Source: Propionicimonas sp.
Lineage (GTDB): Bacteria > Actinomycetota > Actinomycetes > Propionibacteriales > Propionibacteriaceae
Direction: 5' to 3'
DNA: 44,256 nucleotides
Assembly: GCF_029975155.1 (NCBI RefSeq)
Contig: NZ_JARKPQ010000245.1
Span: forward strand, 1-44,256
Below, in pieces: positions 8,972 through 17,620 of the stretch. The position numbers were made by a program, and so were the translations under genes. Position 1 is the first letter of the stretch; each line of letters opens with the position of its first letter. The notes beneath the pieces are model-generated. The model saw nothing but the letters and a program-made list of their open reading frames with translations. It was not told where the DNA came from and ran no database searches.

Positions 8972-10082
8972 CAGTGTTCGCCTCCATCCAGTTCAGCAGG
9001 TAATCGCCTTCGGCAGGATTGCGACCAGGCCCCCCGAGCAGATCGGCCACTGCCTGGCTTGGTGCGACGATCGTGGCACCCAGCCAATCAGACGTGCGCT
9101 CGAACACGGCGGGCGAGCGAGGTGAAGCGAGGACAACGTTCGCTCCGGTGTCCACCGGACGCAGACCGAGTGCGGATGCCAAGCCAGGAGGATCCTCGGT
9201 GTAGAGCAGCGCCAAGCGCGGCTCGGCGTAGGGGGCATAGGGCTGAGCTGCCAGGGAGCCGCTGAGCGCATAGCGCACATCCTGCGGCAGCTGGCGGAGT
9301 TGCTCGACAAGCGCGGCCATGCCGCGGGGTTCCAGGTAACTCCACGTGGCGCTGCTGGCCAGAACGCTGGCCTCCTGGCTCCACTGCCGCAGCAACCGTG
9401 TCCAGTCCACGCTGGCGATCGGGCCCCGCACCGTGTGGCTCAGAATCCCCTCATCAGCGAGGTAGTCGACTAGCCGGTACGCGGCCCCCAGGGATGCGCC
9501 GGCTGCATCGGCGAGCTGAGGCACCGTATACGGGGGCGCGTAGTCCACCAGCGCGCGGACCAGCAGCGCCGCGGGCAGACCCTTGAGACTGGTGGTTGGT
9601 CGCCCGGGGCCGCGCCAGGGATCGGCGGTCGCCCCCCGATCAGACACCAGGATCAACGGGTCAGCCGAGGTGAGGAGGACGTTGCCCGTCGCATCCGCGT
9701 AGGCAATCCCACGCTCGCGGAGGCCTTCCTGCGCCTGGGGGGCGAGATAGCGCGAGACCACCATCCGCCGCGCACCAGCGGCCACGTCCGAGGCCCTCGG
9801 AACGTCCACTTCGTCCTGCATGGCCAGAGCATCCCGTCGGGTCAACGCTCGCTTGACCTCGACCACAAACTCGAGAACTACTCGCTCGTCGTACACGAGT
9901 TGAAGTGACGCATCATTGCGCTGGCTCAGTCCACCGACGGTCACCGAGGTCCGTACCGTCCAGCCCGGCGGCAGGACCGCCATCACCCGTGCACTCGCAA
10001 GCAGCATGACATCCGATGGGTTGCGCGGCTCTGGCCCATACCCATCGTCGGGCAACGTGAGAGTTCCCACAGTCCGAGTCAC
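8943..10082 (-). CDS. AbiEi-like winged-helix regulator (antitoxin component)
   Basis: A 379-aa protein. The N-terminal part (to about 170) is alpha/beta, with VVLEFVVEVKRALTRRDA and RYLAPQAQEGLRERGIAYADATGN, a pattern resembling nuclease-fold or scaffold domains fused to HTH regulators. Residues about 187-220 (YTVPQLADAAGASLGAAYRLVDYLADEGIL) are a clear winged HTH. AbiEi antitoxins repress their own operon through such a domain. Start is GTG 10082 with only a weak CGAGAA upstream. It is the first gene of a two-gene minus-strand operon with the nucleotidyltransferase. The antitoxin assignment rests on this pairing. Confidence 0.7.
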   Translation of the reverse strand: MTRTVGTLTLPDDGYGPEPRNPSDVMLLASARVMAVLPPGWTVRTSVTVGGLSQRNDASLQLVYDERVVLEFVVEVKRALTRRDALAMQDEVDVPRASDVAAGARRMVVSRYLAPQAQEGLRERGIAYADATGNVLLTSADPLILVSDRGATADPWRGPGRPTTSLKGLPAALLVRALVDYAPPYTVPQLADAAGASLGAAYRLVDYLADEGILSHTVRGPIASVDWTRLLRQWSQEASVLASSATWSYLEPRGMAALVEQLRQLPQDVRYALSGSLAAQPYAPYAEPRLALLYTEDPPGLASALGLRPVDTGANVVLASPRSPAVFERTSDWLGATIVAPSQAVADLLGGPGRNPAEGDYLLNWMEANTDDWRRQLDR

Positions 10083-10282
10083 TTCTCGACAATATCAGAG
10101 TTCCGTCCCCAACGGAGGATGATGTTTTCCGGGAAGAGTGCAGCCCCATGCCTCCCCTCCGCCCGCCAGCCCCCGCGGTAGACGTAGTCGAGACAGCCGT
10201 CGGGATGCAGTCCGCAGCTCAGCACGCAGCACGCAGGCAATCGACAGTCGAGGCGAGCAATCGATGCCACCGACGCCCTCCC

Positions 10283-10609
10283 TCAGTCACGGTTCCGCGG
10301 TATCGCCACGTTGGACTCAGCAATCGCCGCGCGAACCGTCTTGCGATCGATGCCAAGCTGCCGACTGATCGCTCGAAGCGACAGACCGGCCCGATACAGC
10401 CGAACCGCCTCTGCCCGCTCATTCACATCAAGCCCAGTCGAACGACGCAGCGTGTTCCGGCGACGAAGGTGAGCGGCCACCGTCGCCCGGTGGATACCAT
10501 ACCGGTCGGCAAGCTCCAGGACCCCAACTCCGGCCTGATAGTCAGCGACCAGGCGGTCGATCTCGGAGGCAGTGAGAAAAGTTCGAACCGTCTCGACTTC
10601 GCGGACCAC
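10283..10609 (-). CDS. Double helix-turn-helix protein, copy 2
   Basis: 108 aa from GTG 10609. HTH units are LELADRYGIHRATVAAHLRR and LRAISRQLGIDRKTVRAAI. It is closer to copy 3 than to copy 1; the DNA coding YRAGLSLRAI and the preceding ERAEAVRL is nearly identical between copies 2 and 3. The frame is open upstream with LSPQARTLVKRWYRGVY, which matches the segment joining HTH to recombinase in copy 3. It is therefore either a stand-alone HTH gene or a detached recombinase tail. Confidence 0.6.
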   Translation of the reverse strand: MVREVETVRTFLTASEIDRLVADYQAGVGVLELADRYGIHRATVAAHLRRRNTLRRSTGLDVNERAEAVRLYRAGLSLRAISRQLGIDRKTVRAAIAESNVAIPRNRD

Positions 10610-10742
10610 AGGCCCTCGACGGTCTCCGATCGAGCGGCCTGCCGGGCGCCTGGGCTTACTGTAGACCCCTCTATACCAGCGCTTGACTAGGGTTCTTGCC
10701 TGCGGGGAAAGGTTTGAAAGGGCGCTACTCAGGTACCCCCCG
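10283..10742 (-). repeat. Dispersed HTH repeat, copy 2
   Basis: Second copy. On the minus strand it opens with GGTACCTGAGTAGCGCC and shares CAAGAACCCTAG and AGAGGGGT with copy 3. It ends about 40 bp before the start of the large nuclease gene on the other strand. Confidence 0.7.
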
Positions 10743-10782
10743 TCAGCCACCCCCTGTCGGTGACACCTGCGAGGATGGGTCC

Positions 10783-13700
10783 GTGGTTGGCATTCGCACG
10801 GATTCCGTACCGCGGGGCATCGACGGACCCTCTCTTGCTGCTGCTGCCGCTGGCCTGATGCTCCTTCCTTCGAACGCGTCGCGGCTTGTTCGCTTGCATC
10901 GGCTCGCAGCTTTGGGCATGGCACTGAATGACACCGGTGCTCCACCGGTGAGCCCAAGCGCAGTCCGATCCATCCTGAAGCGGGAGGACATCGGCGACCG
11001 CCGCATATTGATACAGGAGGATCCGTACTCAGAGGTCCTTGTACACAGCATCAGCTTCACCGGGGGGCCGTACCTCGTATCAGCTGGGTCGGGCGAGCAC
11101 ACCGTCGCTGACCTGGAGGACCTAGTCGACGCCGCGTTCCGTGAGCGATGGATGCCGGACAAGCTACGAGGTCCAGCCCGCCAGCTGATCCAAGGCCTCC
11201 TTACCGTCAGCGACATCGTGCTCAAGCGAGCTGGGCTCACACGAGGCACCCCGCCAGGAGGATCGCCGGGAACTCCCATTGACGTGCCAGGCGCAGCACG
11301 GCTCAACGCACTCGCTGACGCGGCATACATCTCGAACGAGGAACTCGATGCTCATGGCAGTTGGCTGCGCATGGTCGTTGACACGTTCGCGCTTGATCCC
11401 GGCCAGCTGGACGATCCTTGCGCAAACGACACAACCGATGACCGCCTCTACGTAACGCCATTCCTTCGGCTTGGGGACGGATACCTAGTGGCACTGCCGC
11501 TTGATCTTCTCATCACCATCCGGTTCCACCTTCTGAGATTCGCGTATCAAGCGGGTCAACTCGAAGAACTCGGCCAGCGCCTGCGGAAAGCTGCGTTGCG
11601 CCGATTCATGAGGCTGCTTCCGAGCCGCTCCTCTCCCGACTTGCTAGAGCGAAGCACCTCCATGAGCAGATACCTCCTGAAGACCGACTCGAAACGTGAC
11701 CTTCACCTGGTCGTCGCAACTGACCCGCTCGTTGACTGGGAGTTGGAGGTCTGGGGTTCCTACGACACCCGGATGCTCCTGGATCACCTCGCCGACCTTG
11801 TGTCTCCGCTCACCCGACGCAAGTACTCGTCGGCGGAGGAGCTTTTACACCTCGTCTTGACCGACAGTCCCGGCCGATCTGCGTTCTGGGGTGTCCCGAA
11901 TGTCGACGGCGCAGACCCCATGCTCATCGCCCGCTCCGACGACTTGGAAGTGATCATGCATCAGGAGCCAGACGGGCTGCTGGGCTTGTTGCTGTTCGCC
12001 GAAGCCACAGAGAACCGTCCGGGACAGTCTATGTCGACGGCTGTCCTTGACGAGTTCTGTTCGTACGTGGCGAACGAGAAGTCGTTCTACCTGTCGGACG
12101 ATGGGATTCCCAACCTCACTGTCTTTCAGACAGGAGATGGGCTGTACCCGCGTCAGAAGTACTTCGCCGAGACGGACCGCCACGGAGTTGTGCCGCCAGT
12201 GTCAAGTCCACCGATCGTCCAGGTCCGACGTCGCTATGAGCGGGATGCGCCAGAGATCTTCCTCGTTGAGCCAAGTAGTTCCTACGTCGGCTATGTCGTC
12301 GAGATGATCGACCACACAGTCTTCATCACCGTCGACATTGAAGGGGCGGAGCCCGTCGGCGTGGAGCCGACCCTTCTTGAGTGTGTCGCCTACTGGGTAC
12401 GCGAGTGCGCCTACCGCACTGGCGCCCGGCCAAGGGCAGCGACAACCGAATTGACTGTCCGGCTGATCGACCCGGAGTCTTGGAGAACGGTTCACGATTG
12501 GTCACGCACCGATCCCGCAGTCAGGATGACGCAGGTAGAGAACGGGTACACCCTGGCATTCACGGAGACGTTCGTCGCCCTCCTCCAGGAGGCAGTGAAC
12601 ACTGCGGAGCGCGAACTCGTGGCGGTCCTATTGACCAGTCTTTTCGGAACGGGGAGTACTGATCTGGGTTCGAGCCTTGATGCGGTTGCCCCCTTGGGTT
12701 CGAAGCGGATGATCAACGCCTTCGACCAGAATCATGCTCCGGACATGCTGGCCGAGAACCTGCCCCGTGCTCTGAAAGGTCACGACCAGATCACGGCCCA
12801 AGTGCTTGACGAGTTGGGCCAGTGGCTCCGGTCACCGACCGGCGGCGGCTTCCAGATCGGCGGCCTCCTGGGCACAGAACGGGTCCGGGTGCTCAATGCG
12901 GCTGTGGGGCACCTCTTCAGTCGACTTGAGGCCGAGATCGCCTCGTACGACAGGCGAGCCCTGCTCGACTTCCTTGTCGCGCAGAACGAGGCCCTCCTCC
13001 ACGACGCCAAGTTCAACTCGATCATGCTGAAGTCGCGCCTGGCGTGCTTCGGCGAGCAGTCAGAGACCGTCGCCGAGCTGGTTGATCACCGGAAGGCAAG
13101 CGCGACTGCGCAACGAGCGAATCGCTTCCTGATCGAGTACGTGGCCGCGCAGCCTCCAGGTGGGGAACGCGTGATCGAAGTGCTCGACTACTACCGCGTC
13201 CTGGGCATTGCGATCGAACTCATCCGGAGAGCAACTACCTCGGACTTCCTTCACTACGGACTCGCCGACTTCGAGGTCTCCATTCTCGGCTCAGGGCGCC
13301 TTGGAGTGAGCCGAGAGGAACCGGTGACCACGGCCATGGACACTTACGCCGCGAACTTTGGCATGCGATCAGTTCGGGGCGCGGTGAGTAACGATGCCGG
13401 AGACGGCGTCGACGACTTCGACGTCCCTGACTTCATTGCCCGCAGCGAGCCTGCCATGCGTGCCGAGTTTGGGTTCACCCTGACTGAGCTCCGAGGGGTG
13501 TGTGGAGGCCTGCTGGACTTAGCCACAGCTGATCAGGTGACACGCATCGATCGCTCACGGGCCATCTCAGAAGTGTCGACAGCGCGGGGCGTTGCGAACG
13601 AAGTCGTGTCGGCTGTTATGGATGGGATCACCCTCACAGAGCGGAAGTCTTTCCTCGGCATCGGACAGGATGCCTGGCCGTGGCGCTTCAACCGCGACAT

Positions 13701-14394
13701 GTCGTACGTTCGGCGGCCGCTCGTGCTTCAGGGCCATGAGTTGGTCTTCGGCTTCCGTAGCATCTACCGGCTGGGGCCGTACTGGGTCGACAACCTGCTG
13801 TCAGGGCGCTTGCAGGGTCGCGCGAAGACGGCCGAGATCCAGCGGTGCATCTCTGAGGCCCGGGGGAAGATCAACAATGCCTTCGCCCGTTCGGTAGCCG
13901 CCAAGCTTGAGAGTCTCGGCATGACCACGCGATCGTCCGTGAACAAGATCGGTAAGAATCGCATCACCGACGCTGCCGGCCATGACCTCGGGGACATCGA
14001 CGTCCTCGCAGCCCACCCAGAGACCCGGACGGTCATTGCGGTCGAGGCGAAGGACTTCGAGGTCGCGCGGACACCAGCCGAGATCGCCGGCGAGCTTGAG
14101 AAGCTGTTCGCAGGCAAGAAGGGGAAGAAGCCCACGATCGAACTCCACAGCAGACGCATCGATTGGTTGAGGCAGCACCTCGGCGATGTCACCGAGTTCC
14201 TTGGCGCAGACAGCAACGGCGCGCCCTGGCACTTGGCAGGCGCCGTGGTGACGAGCGACCCACTTCTCACTCCCCTCGTCAACACCAGCCCGTTCCCTGT
14301 GATCCCCTTTGACGATCTCGGACTCGCGACTTTGGGCCTCGTGCCTCGCGGCAACGGGCGCTCCCGAAATCGGAAGAAGCGCAGGCGGCGCTAG
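10783..14394 (+). CDS. Large protein with C-terminal PD-(D/E)XK nuclease domain
   Basis: A 1203-aa protein whose first 1000 residues I do not recognise. Near the C terminus, GDIDVLAA (Asp1071, Asp1073), followed 15 residues later by VEAKDFE (Glu1088-Ala-Lys1090), is a textbook D...ExK restriction-endonuclease-like active site, and an upstream SSVNKIG...ITDAAG segment fits the fold. The very C terminus is strongly basic (RSRNRKKRRRR). Start: GTG 10783 has GAGGA eight bases upstream; an in-frame TTG at 10696 would extend into the HTH repeat. It is followed, on the same strand, by an XRE regulator and a CoiA-like nuclease. I infer a DNA-targeting island protein, possibly anti-phage; nothing in the sequence shows its target. 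Confidence 0.7.
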   Translation: MVGIRTDSVPRGIDGPSLAAAAAGLMLLPSNASRLVRLHRLAALGMALNDTGAPPVSPSAVRSILKREDIGDRRILIQEDPYSEVLVHSISFTGGPYLVSAGSGEHTVADLEDLVDAAFRERWMPDKLRGPARQLIQGLLTVSDIVLKRAGLTRGTPPGGSPGTPIDVPGAARLNALADAAYISNEELDAHGSWLRMVVDTFALDPGQLDDPCANDTTDDRLYVTPFLRLGDGYLVALPLDLLITIRFHLLRFAYQAGQLEELGQRLRKAALRRFMRLLPSRSSPDLLERSTSMSRYLLKTDSKRDLHLVVATDPLVDWELEVWGSYDTRMLLDHLADLVSPLTRRKYSSAEELLHLVLTDSPGRSAFWGVPNVDGADPMLIARSDDLEVIMHQEPDGLLGLLLFAEATENRPGQSMSTAVLDEFCSYVANEKSFYLSDDGIPNLTVFQTGDGLYPRQKYFAETDRHGVVPPVSSPPIVQVRRRYERDAPEIFLVEPSSSYVGYVVEMIDHTVFITVDIEGAEPVGVEPTLLECVAYWVRECAYRTGARPRAATTELTVRLIDPESWRTVHDWSRTDPAVRMTQVENGYTLAFTETFVALLQEAVNTAERELVAVLLTSLFGTGSTDLGSSLDAVAPLGSKRMINAFDQNHAPDMLAENLPRALKGHDQITAQVLDELGQWLRSPTGGGFQIGGLLGTERVRVLNAAVGHLFSRLEAEIASYDRRALLDFLVAQNEALLHDAKFNSIMLKSRLACFGEQSETVAELVDHRKASATAQRANRFLIEYVAAQPPGGERVIEVLDYYRVLGIAIELIRRATTSDFLHYGLADFEVSILGSGRLGVSREEPVTTAMDTYAANFGMRSVRGAVSNDAGDGVDDFDVPDFIARSEPAMRAEFGFTLTELRGVCGGLLDLATADQVTRIDRSRAISEVSTARGVANEVVSAVMDGITLTERKSFLGIGQDAWPWRFNRDMSYVRRPLVLQGHELVFGFRSIYRLGPYWVDNLLSGRLQGRAKTAEIQRCISEARGKINNAFARSVAAKLESLGMTTRSSVNKIGKNRITDAAGHDLGDIDVLAAHPETRTVIAVEAKDFEVARTPAEIAGELEKLFAGKKGKKPTIELHSRRIDWLRQHLGDVTEFLGADSNGAPWHLAGAVVTSDPLLTPLVNTSPFPVIPFDDLGLATLGLVPRGNGRSRNRKKRRRR

Positions 14395-14527
14395 CGTTCC
14401 GCGCGTGCTTTGGGGCACCGCGCGCAACACTGCGGTGGCGGGCCCCGGACGCAGTACACGGGTGAGCGCAGCTCGTTCTGGCGAGCACTCTGCTTGCTAT
14501 GCCTACCAATTCGCTACGGTCTGCGGT

Positions 14528-15406
14528 GTGGAGATCTCCGAGCTTCTAATCGCCGCTCGCGAAGCGGCGGGCATGACGCAAGCGGGCGTCGCAGCAGCAC
14601 GCAACGTATCTCGGGGTGCGCAGAGCCAGATCGAACTTGCTGGCGCCCGACCAGGGTGGGACACGATCGACTCCTTCGCGAAGGCGATCGATGCCTCCGT
14701 GACAGTGCGGTTCGACCTTGCCAACGGCGCCGTTGTCAGCGCGCGGTGTGCCGGCATTCGCCGTCCGACTCTTGCCGATGATCTGTTCGCTGACGCTGAT
14801 CGGGCACGGGCAGGCGCGCTCGCTGCTGGCTGGGCGGTAGGCCGCGATGGGACGGTGACCTCAGCCCCCGTGGGCTATGGCGAGTTCGCGACCGTTCAGC
14901 GTTTGGCAGCGATCATCGAGCCATCGAACTGGAATCTTCAGGCGGCCCTAGTGGTCCTGATGTCGATGGCAGCTGCCACAGGAATCGACCGCGACCAGGG
15001 CTCCGACTTCGCACAGGAGTTCCAGTGGCTGCTCAACCCCTTCCCCGAGGACGAGGAGGACCCACCCGTCTATGACGTCACTGCGGAGAGTCAGATCGCG
15101 CTGAATGCGCTCCTGTATGCGACGAGGCACACCGCCCGCGATGTACTCCTCTACGCAACCAGGCATTCAGACCTCGATGCGCTCGCCTCCTACGCGCATC
15201 ACCGTGCTGCGGTACTGCCGGTGCGGGGCCTCACAAGCTACCTCACCTCCGGGGTGCCCGGCGCTCAAGAGGTGGCTGACCTGACTACCCGAATCTGCGT
15301 CAGCGGCGATTGGCGCCTTGCGATCCTCCGACAAGCGGGCTACCTCCACGGCGAACCCACCCAGTACGACTGGCTTCCCCACATCGTGGAGACGACGGAG
15401 GCCTAA
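14528..15406 (+). CDS. XRE-family HTH regulator with long C-terminal domain
   Basis: A 292-aa protein from GTG 14528. Residues 4-55 (ELLIAAREAAGMTQAGVAAA...SQIELAGARPGWDTIDSFAKAI) form a lambda-repressor-like HTH. The remainder is alpha-helical with an acidic middle (FPEDEEDPP) and a direct repeat, LLYATRHTARDV/LLYATRHSDLDA. It ends one base before the CoiA-like ATG, so the two are co-translated. It probably controls or assists the neighbouring nucleases. The long C-terminal region is unrecognised. Confidence 0.65.
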   Translation: MEISELLIAAREAAGMTQAGVAAARNVSRGAQSQIELAGARPGWDTIDSFAKAIDASVTVRFDLANGAVVSARCAGIRRPTLADDLFADADRARAGALAAGWAVGRDGTVTSAPVGYGEFATVQRLAAIIEPSNWNLQAALVVLMSMAAATGIDRDQGSDFAQEFQWLLNPFPEDEEDPPVYDVTAESQIALNALLYATRHTARDVLLYATRHSDLDALASYAHHRAAVLPVRGLTSYLTSGVPGAQEVADLTTRICVSGDWRLAILRQAGYLHGEPTQYDWLPHIVETTEA

Positions 15407-15407
15407 C

Positions 15408-16634
15408 ATGCCCCTGACCGCCACCGGACCGGATGGTCACAACCTGGACGCTACTGACTGTCCCGACGACATCTGGGCAGAGATCTATCGGCGCAGGCCG
15501 CGGGTCGAGCTCCACTGCCGAAGCTGCGGAGCGCCCATGCATGCGAAGGTGTCGTCGGCCGGATCGAGGTTCTTCGCCCATGACTCCCTCGACCCGACCT
15601 GTCCCTCGCTCGGAGAGACACCGGAGCATCGCGAACTGAAGCGACGAATCGCGCAAGCTCTGCGCGGGCTGAGCTGCCATGCCCTCCTTGAGGCCATCCC
15701 CTCGACCGGTGACCATGGCGGGTGGCGCGCGGACGTCCTCGGCGTCTCGCCAAACGGTCGACGCGTCGCGTTCGAGGTTCAGCTAGCACCCATGACAGTT
15801 GACGAAGGCATTGAGCGCACCGCCCGGTACGAGCGCGACGGCATCCCCTGCGTGTGGCTCAGCCCGCGACAGGCTCACTGGATCGGCTCGCTGCCAAGCT
15901 GCCATCTGACCGAGGACGACGGCCAGCTCGTCATCTACCGAGGGCTCGGACGATTGGACGCCTCAGGGGCCAACCGATGGATAGCCTCCGGTCCCGTCAC
16001 CTTCGAGAAGCTGGCACTCGGCATGCTCAGTGATCGCATTACCACCGCGAGCCAAGTGGGACTCCTCGAGACAGTCGGCGAGCGAGTCATCTACACGCCC
16101 AACGCGACCCTCCTGGTGGCGACCCGAGACGTCGAACTGCTGGCAGAAGCCCAAACTGCGGAAGCGCGGCGACAGGCGGAGCAGGCGCGTCGACGAGAAG
16201 AAGAGGTACGCCGCCAGGCGGAGCACGCCACGAACCTAACTGCCCTCTACCAGCGGCAGGAACGGGTCCTCCAGCACGCGATCGATGACGCCGCCGTCAC
16301 GCTCGAACCGGGCTGCATTTGGCTGGGCATACCGCCCACGGCGTGGGACGGAGCTCTGCCGGTCAAGCGGATGCTGGCTCGCGGTTCCGACAAGACCCGA
16401 GGCGGAGCCGCCATCTGGGCGACCGACCCGAGCGGAGACCGGCGACTGTGGGCGGTCGTGTGCCCCATCACCAGCAAGACCACGCCGAGCCTCGGGTGGA
16501 GTTGGAAGCGGCGTGGCGTCCGCGTCTACACCGAAACCCGCAAGGAAGCCGAACGACTCGCGGCCGCCCTCGAATGGCATCCAGACGACCTGCTTGCTCG
16601 AACGTCCGAGGCCGCGCTCGCGGCCAGTAGCTAG
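15408..16634 (+). CDS. CoiA-like nuclease with coiled coil
   Basis: A 408-aa protein. The N terminus has LHCRSCGAPMHAKVSSAGSR and FFAHD, the zinc-ribbon-like head of CoiA-type competence proteins, then EHRELKRRIAQAL, then the nuclease core WRADVLG (Asp109) and FEVQLA (Glu123-Val-Gln125), a D...ExQ variant of PD-(D/E)XK. Residues about 245-290 are a charged coiled coil (AEARRQAEQARRREEEVRRQ). ATG 15408 follows GGAGG by six bases and the XRE stop by one. CoiA itself is linked to DNA uptake and recombination; island homologues are of unknown use. Together with the upstream large nuclease this suggests one functional unit. Confidence 0.75.
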   Translation: MPLTATGPDGHNLDATDCPDDIWAEIYRRRPRVELHCRSCGAPMHAKVSSAGSRFFAHDSLDPTCPSLGETPEHRELKRRIAQALRGLSCHALLEAIPSTGDHGGWRADVLGVSPNGRRVAFEVQLAPMTVDEGIERTARYERDGIPCVWLSPRQAHWIGSLPSCHLTEDDGQLVIYRGLGRLDASGANRWIASGPVTFEKLALGMLSDRITTASQVGLLETVGERVIYTPNATLLVATRDVELLAEAQTAEARRQAEQARRREEEVRRQAEHATNLTALYQRQERVLQHAIDDAAVTLEPGCIWLGIPPTAWDGALPVKRMLARGSDKTRGGAAIWATDPSGDRRLWAVVCPITSKTTPSLGWSWKRRGVRVYTETRKEAERLAAALEWHPDDLLARTSEAALAASS

Positions 16635-17165
16635 TCCGAGAATTACTCAGGCTGTCGCCCTGGCCGCATTGCTCACGCTCGGCACGCCAAGGTGCGGCGA
16701 GTTACGGGTGTCCGTGTCGCCTCGATCGTGGCCGCGGAGCTTCAGTAGGCGTAGCATCTTGGTCGCTATGGGTTCAAGGCGCTTAGCGCAGTGAGTCCAG
16801 TCGCACTCGTCATCGGTCTCGTGGTCGCCTCGCTCATATGGGCACTGACTAGGTCAGTGCTCGGAAGGGAGGTCTCCATGGCTCCTGAAAAGATGCAAGG
16901 CACGAGCAAGCTCAGTTACCGGAAGCTGTTCACTAACGTGTTGGACAATTGTTGGTCTGGCGGCCTCGGTCTGGCGACGATGCGCTGGGCGCCTTGATCC
17001 CACAGCTCCATTTTGCGTAGGCCGGACTCATTGCTTGCCGCGGGACGGCGTCCCTTCTGATCTTCTGAACACTCCGCCAGGGGTCCTCTCCTGCACACCG
17101 GATCCCGTGGAGCACTGGCACAGGTTGTGAACTCAGAGCGTCACTCGGCGATACCGCCAGCGCAA
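16635..17165. other. Intergenic region between nuclease operon and recombinase
   Basis: Holds one weak small ORF (16791-16997) and otherwise nothing I can support. Confidence 0.5.
16791..16997 (+). CDS. Possible small membrane protein, 68 aa
   Basis: Starts at GTG with one hydrophobic segment (VALVIGLVVASLIWAL, residues 4-19) that could span the membrane. The C-terminal half (LDNCWSGGLGLATMRWAP) looks random, as if a gene had been cut by the incoming recombinase element. No clear ribosome-binding site. Low confidence. Confidence 0.25.
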   Translation: MSPVALVIGLVVASLIWALTRSVLGREVSMAPEKMQGTSKLSYRKLFTNVLDNCWSGGLGLATMRWAP

Positions 17166-17620
17166 TCACGCCTCTGCCCCACGTCCCGACCGAATCGCCA
17201 CACCAGCGGAGACCACCACCGCCCGAACCGTTTTGCGATCAACCCCCATCCGTCGACCGATCGCGCGAAGAGAGATCCCGGACCGATACAGCCGAACCGC
17301 CTCTGCCCGCTCATTGATATCGAGCCCGGCCAAGCGACGCGGAGTACTCCGACGGCGAAGATGGGTAGCCACAGTCGTCCGGTGAACTCCGTAACGATCA
17401 GCAAGCTCAGCGACACCAGCACCACCCAGATACTCCCCGACCAGACGGTCGACCTCGACAGCAGTGAGAAGGGCATGAGCGTTCTCGATCCCCACAATCA
17501 CAGGGCCAGGAAGATCCGAAGATTGAGGGATCTCGGGGCGCCTCAGCTCGCGGTATACCCCTCTGTACCAACGCTTGGCTAGGGTTCTTGTTTGCGGAGA
17601 GAGGCTCGAAAACACCTCAC
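17166..17620 (-). repeat. Dispersed HTH repeat, copy 3, in frame with the recombinase tail
   Basis: Encodes LSPQTRTLAKRWYRGVY, then HTH units VAELADRYGVHRTTVATHLRR and LRAIGRRMGVDRKTVRAVV. Unlike copies 1 and 2 it is joined in frame to the recombinase C terminus, which hints at where the stand-alone copies came from. Confidence 0.7.
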
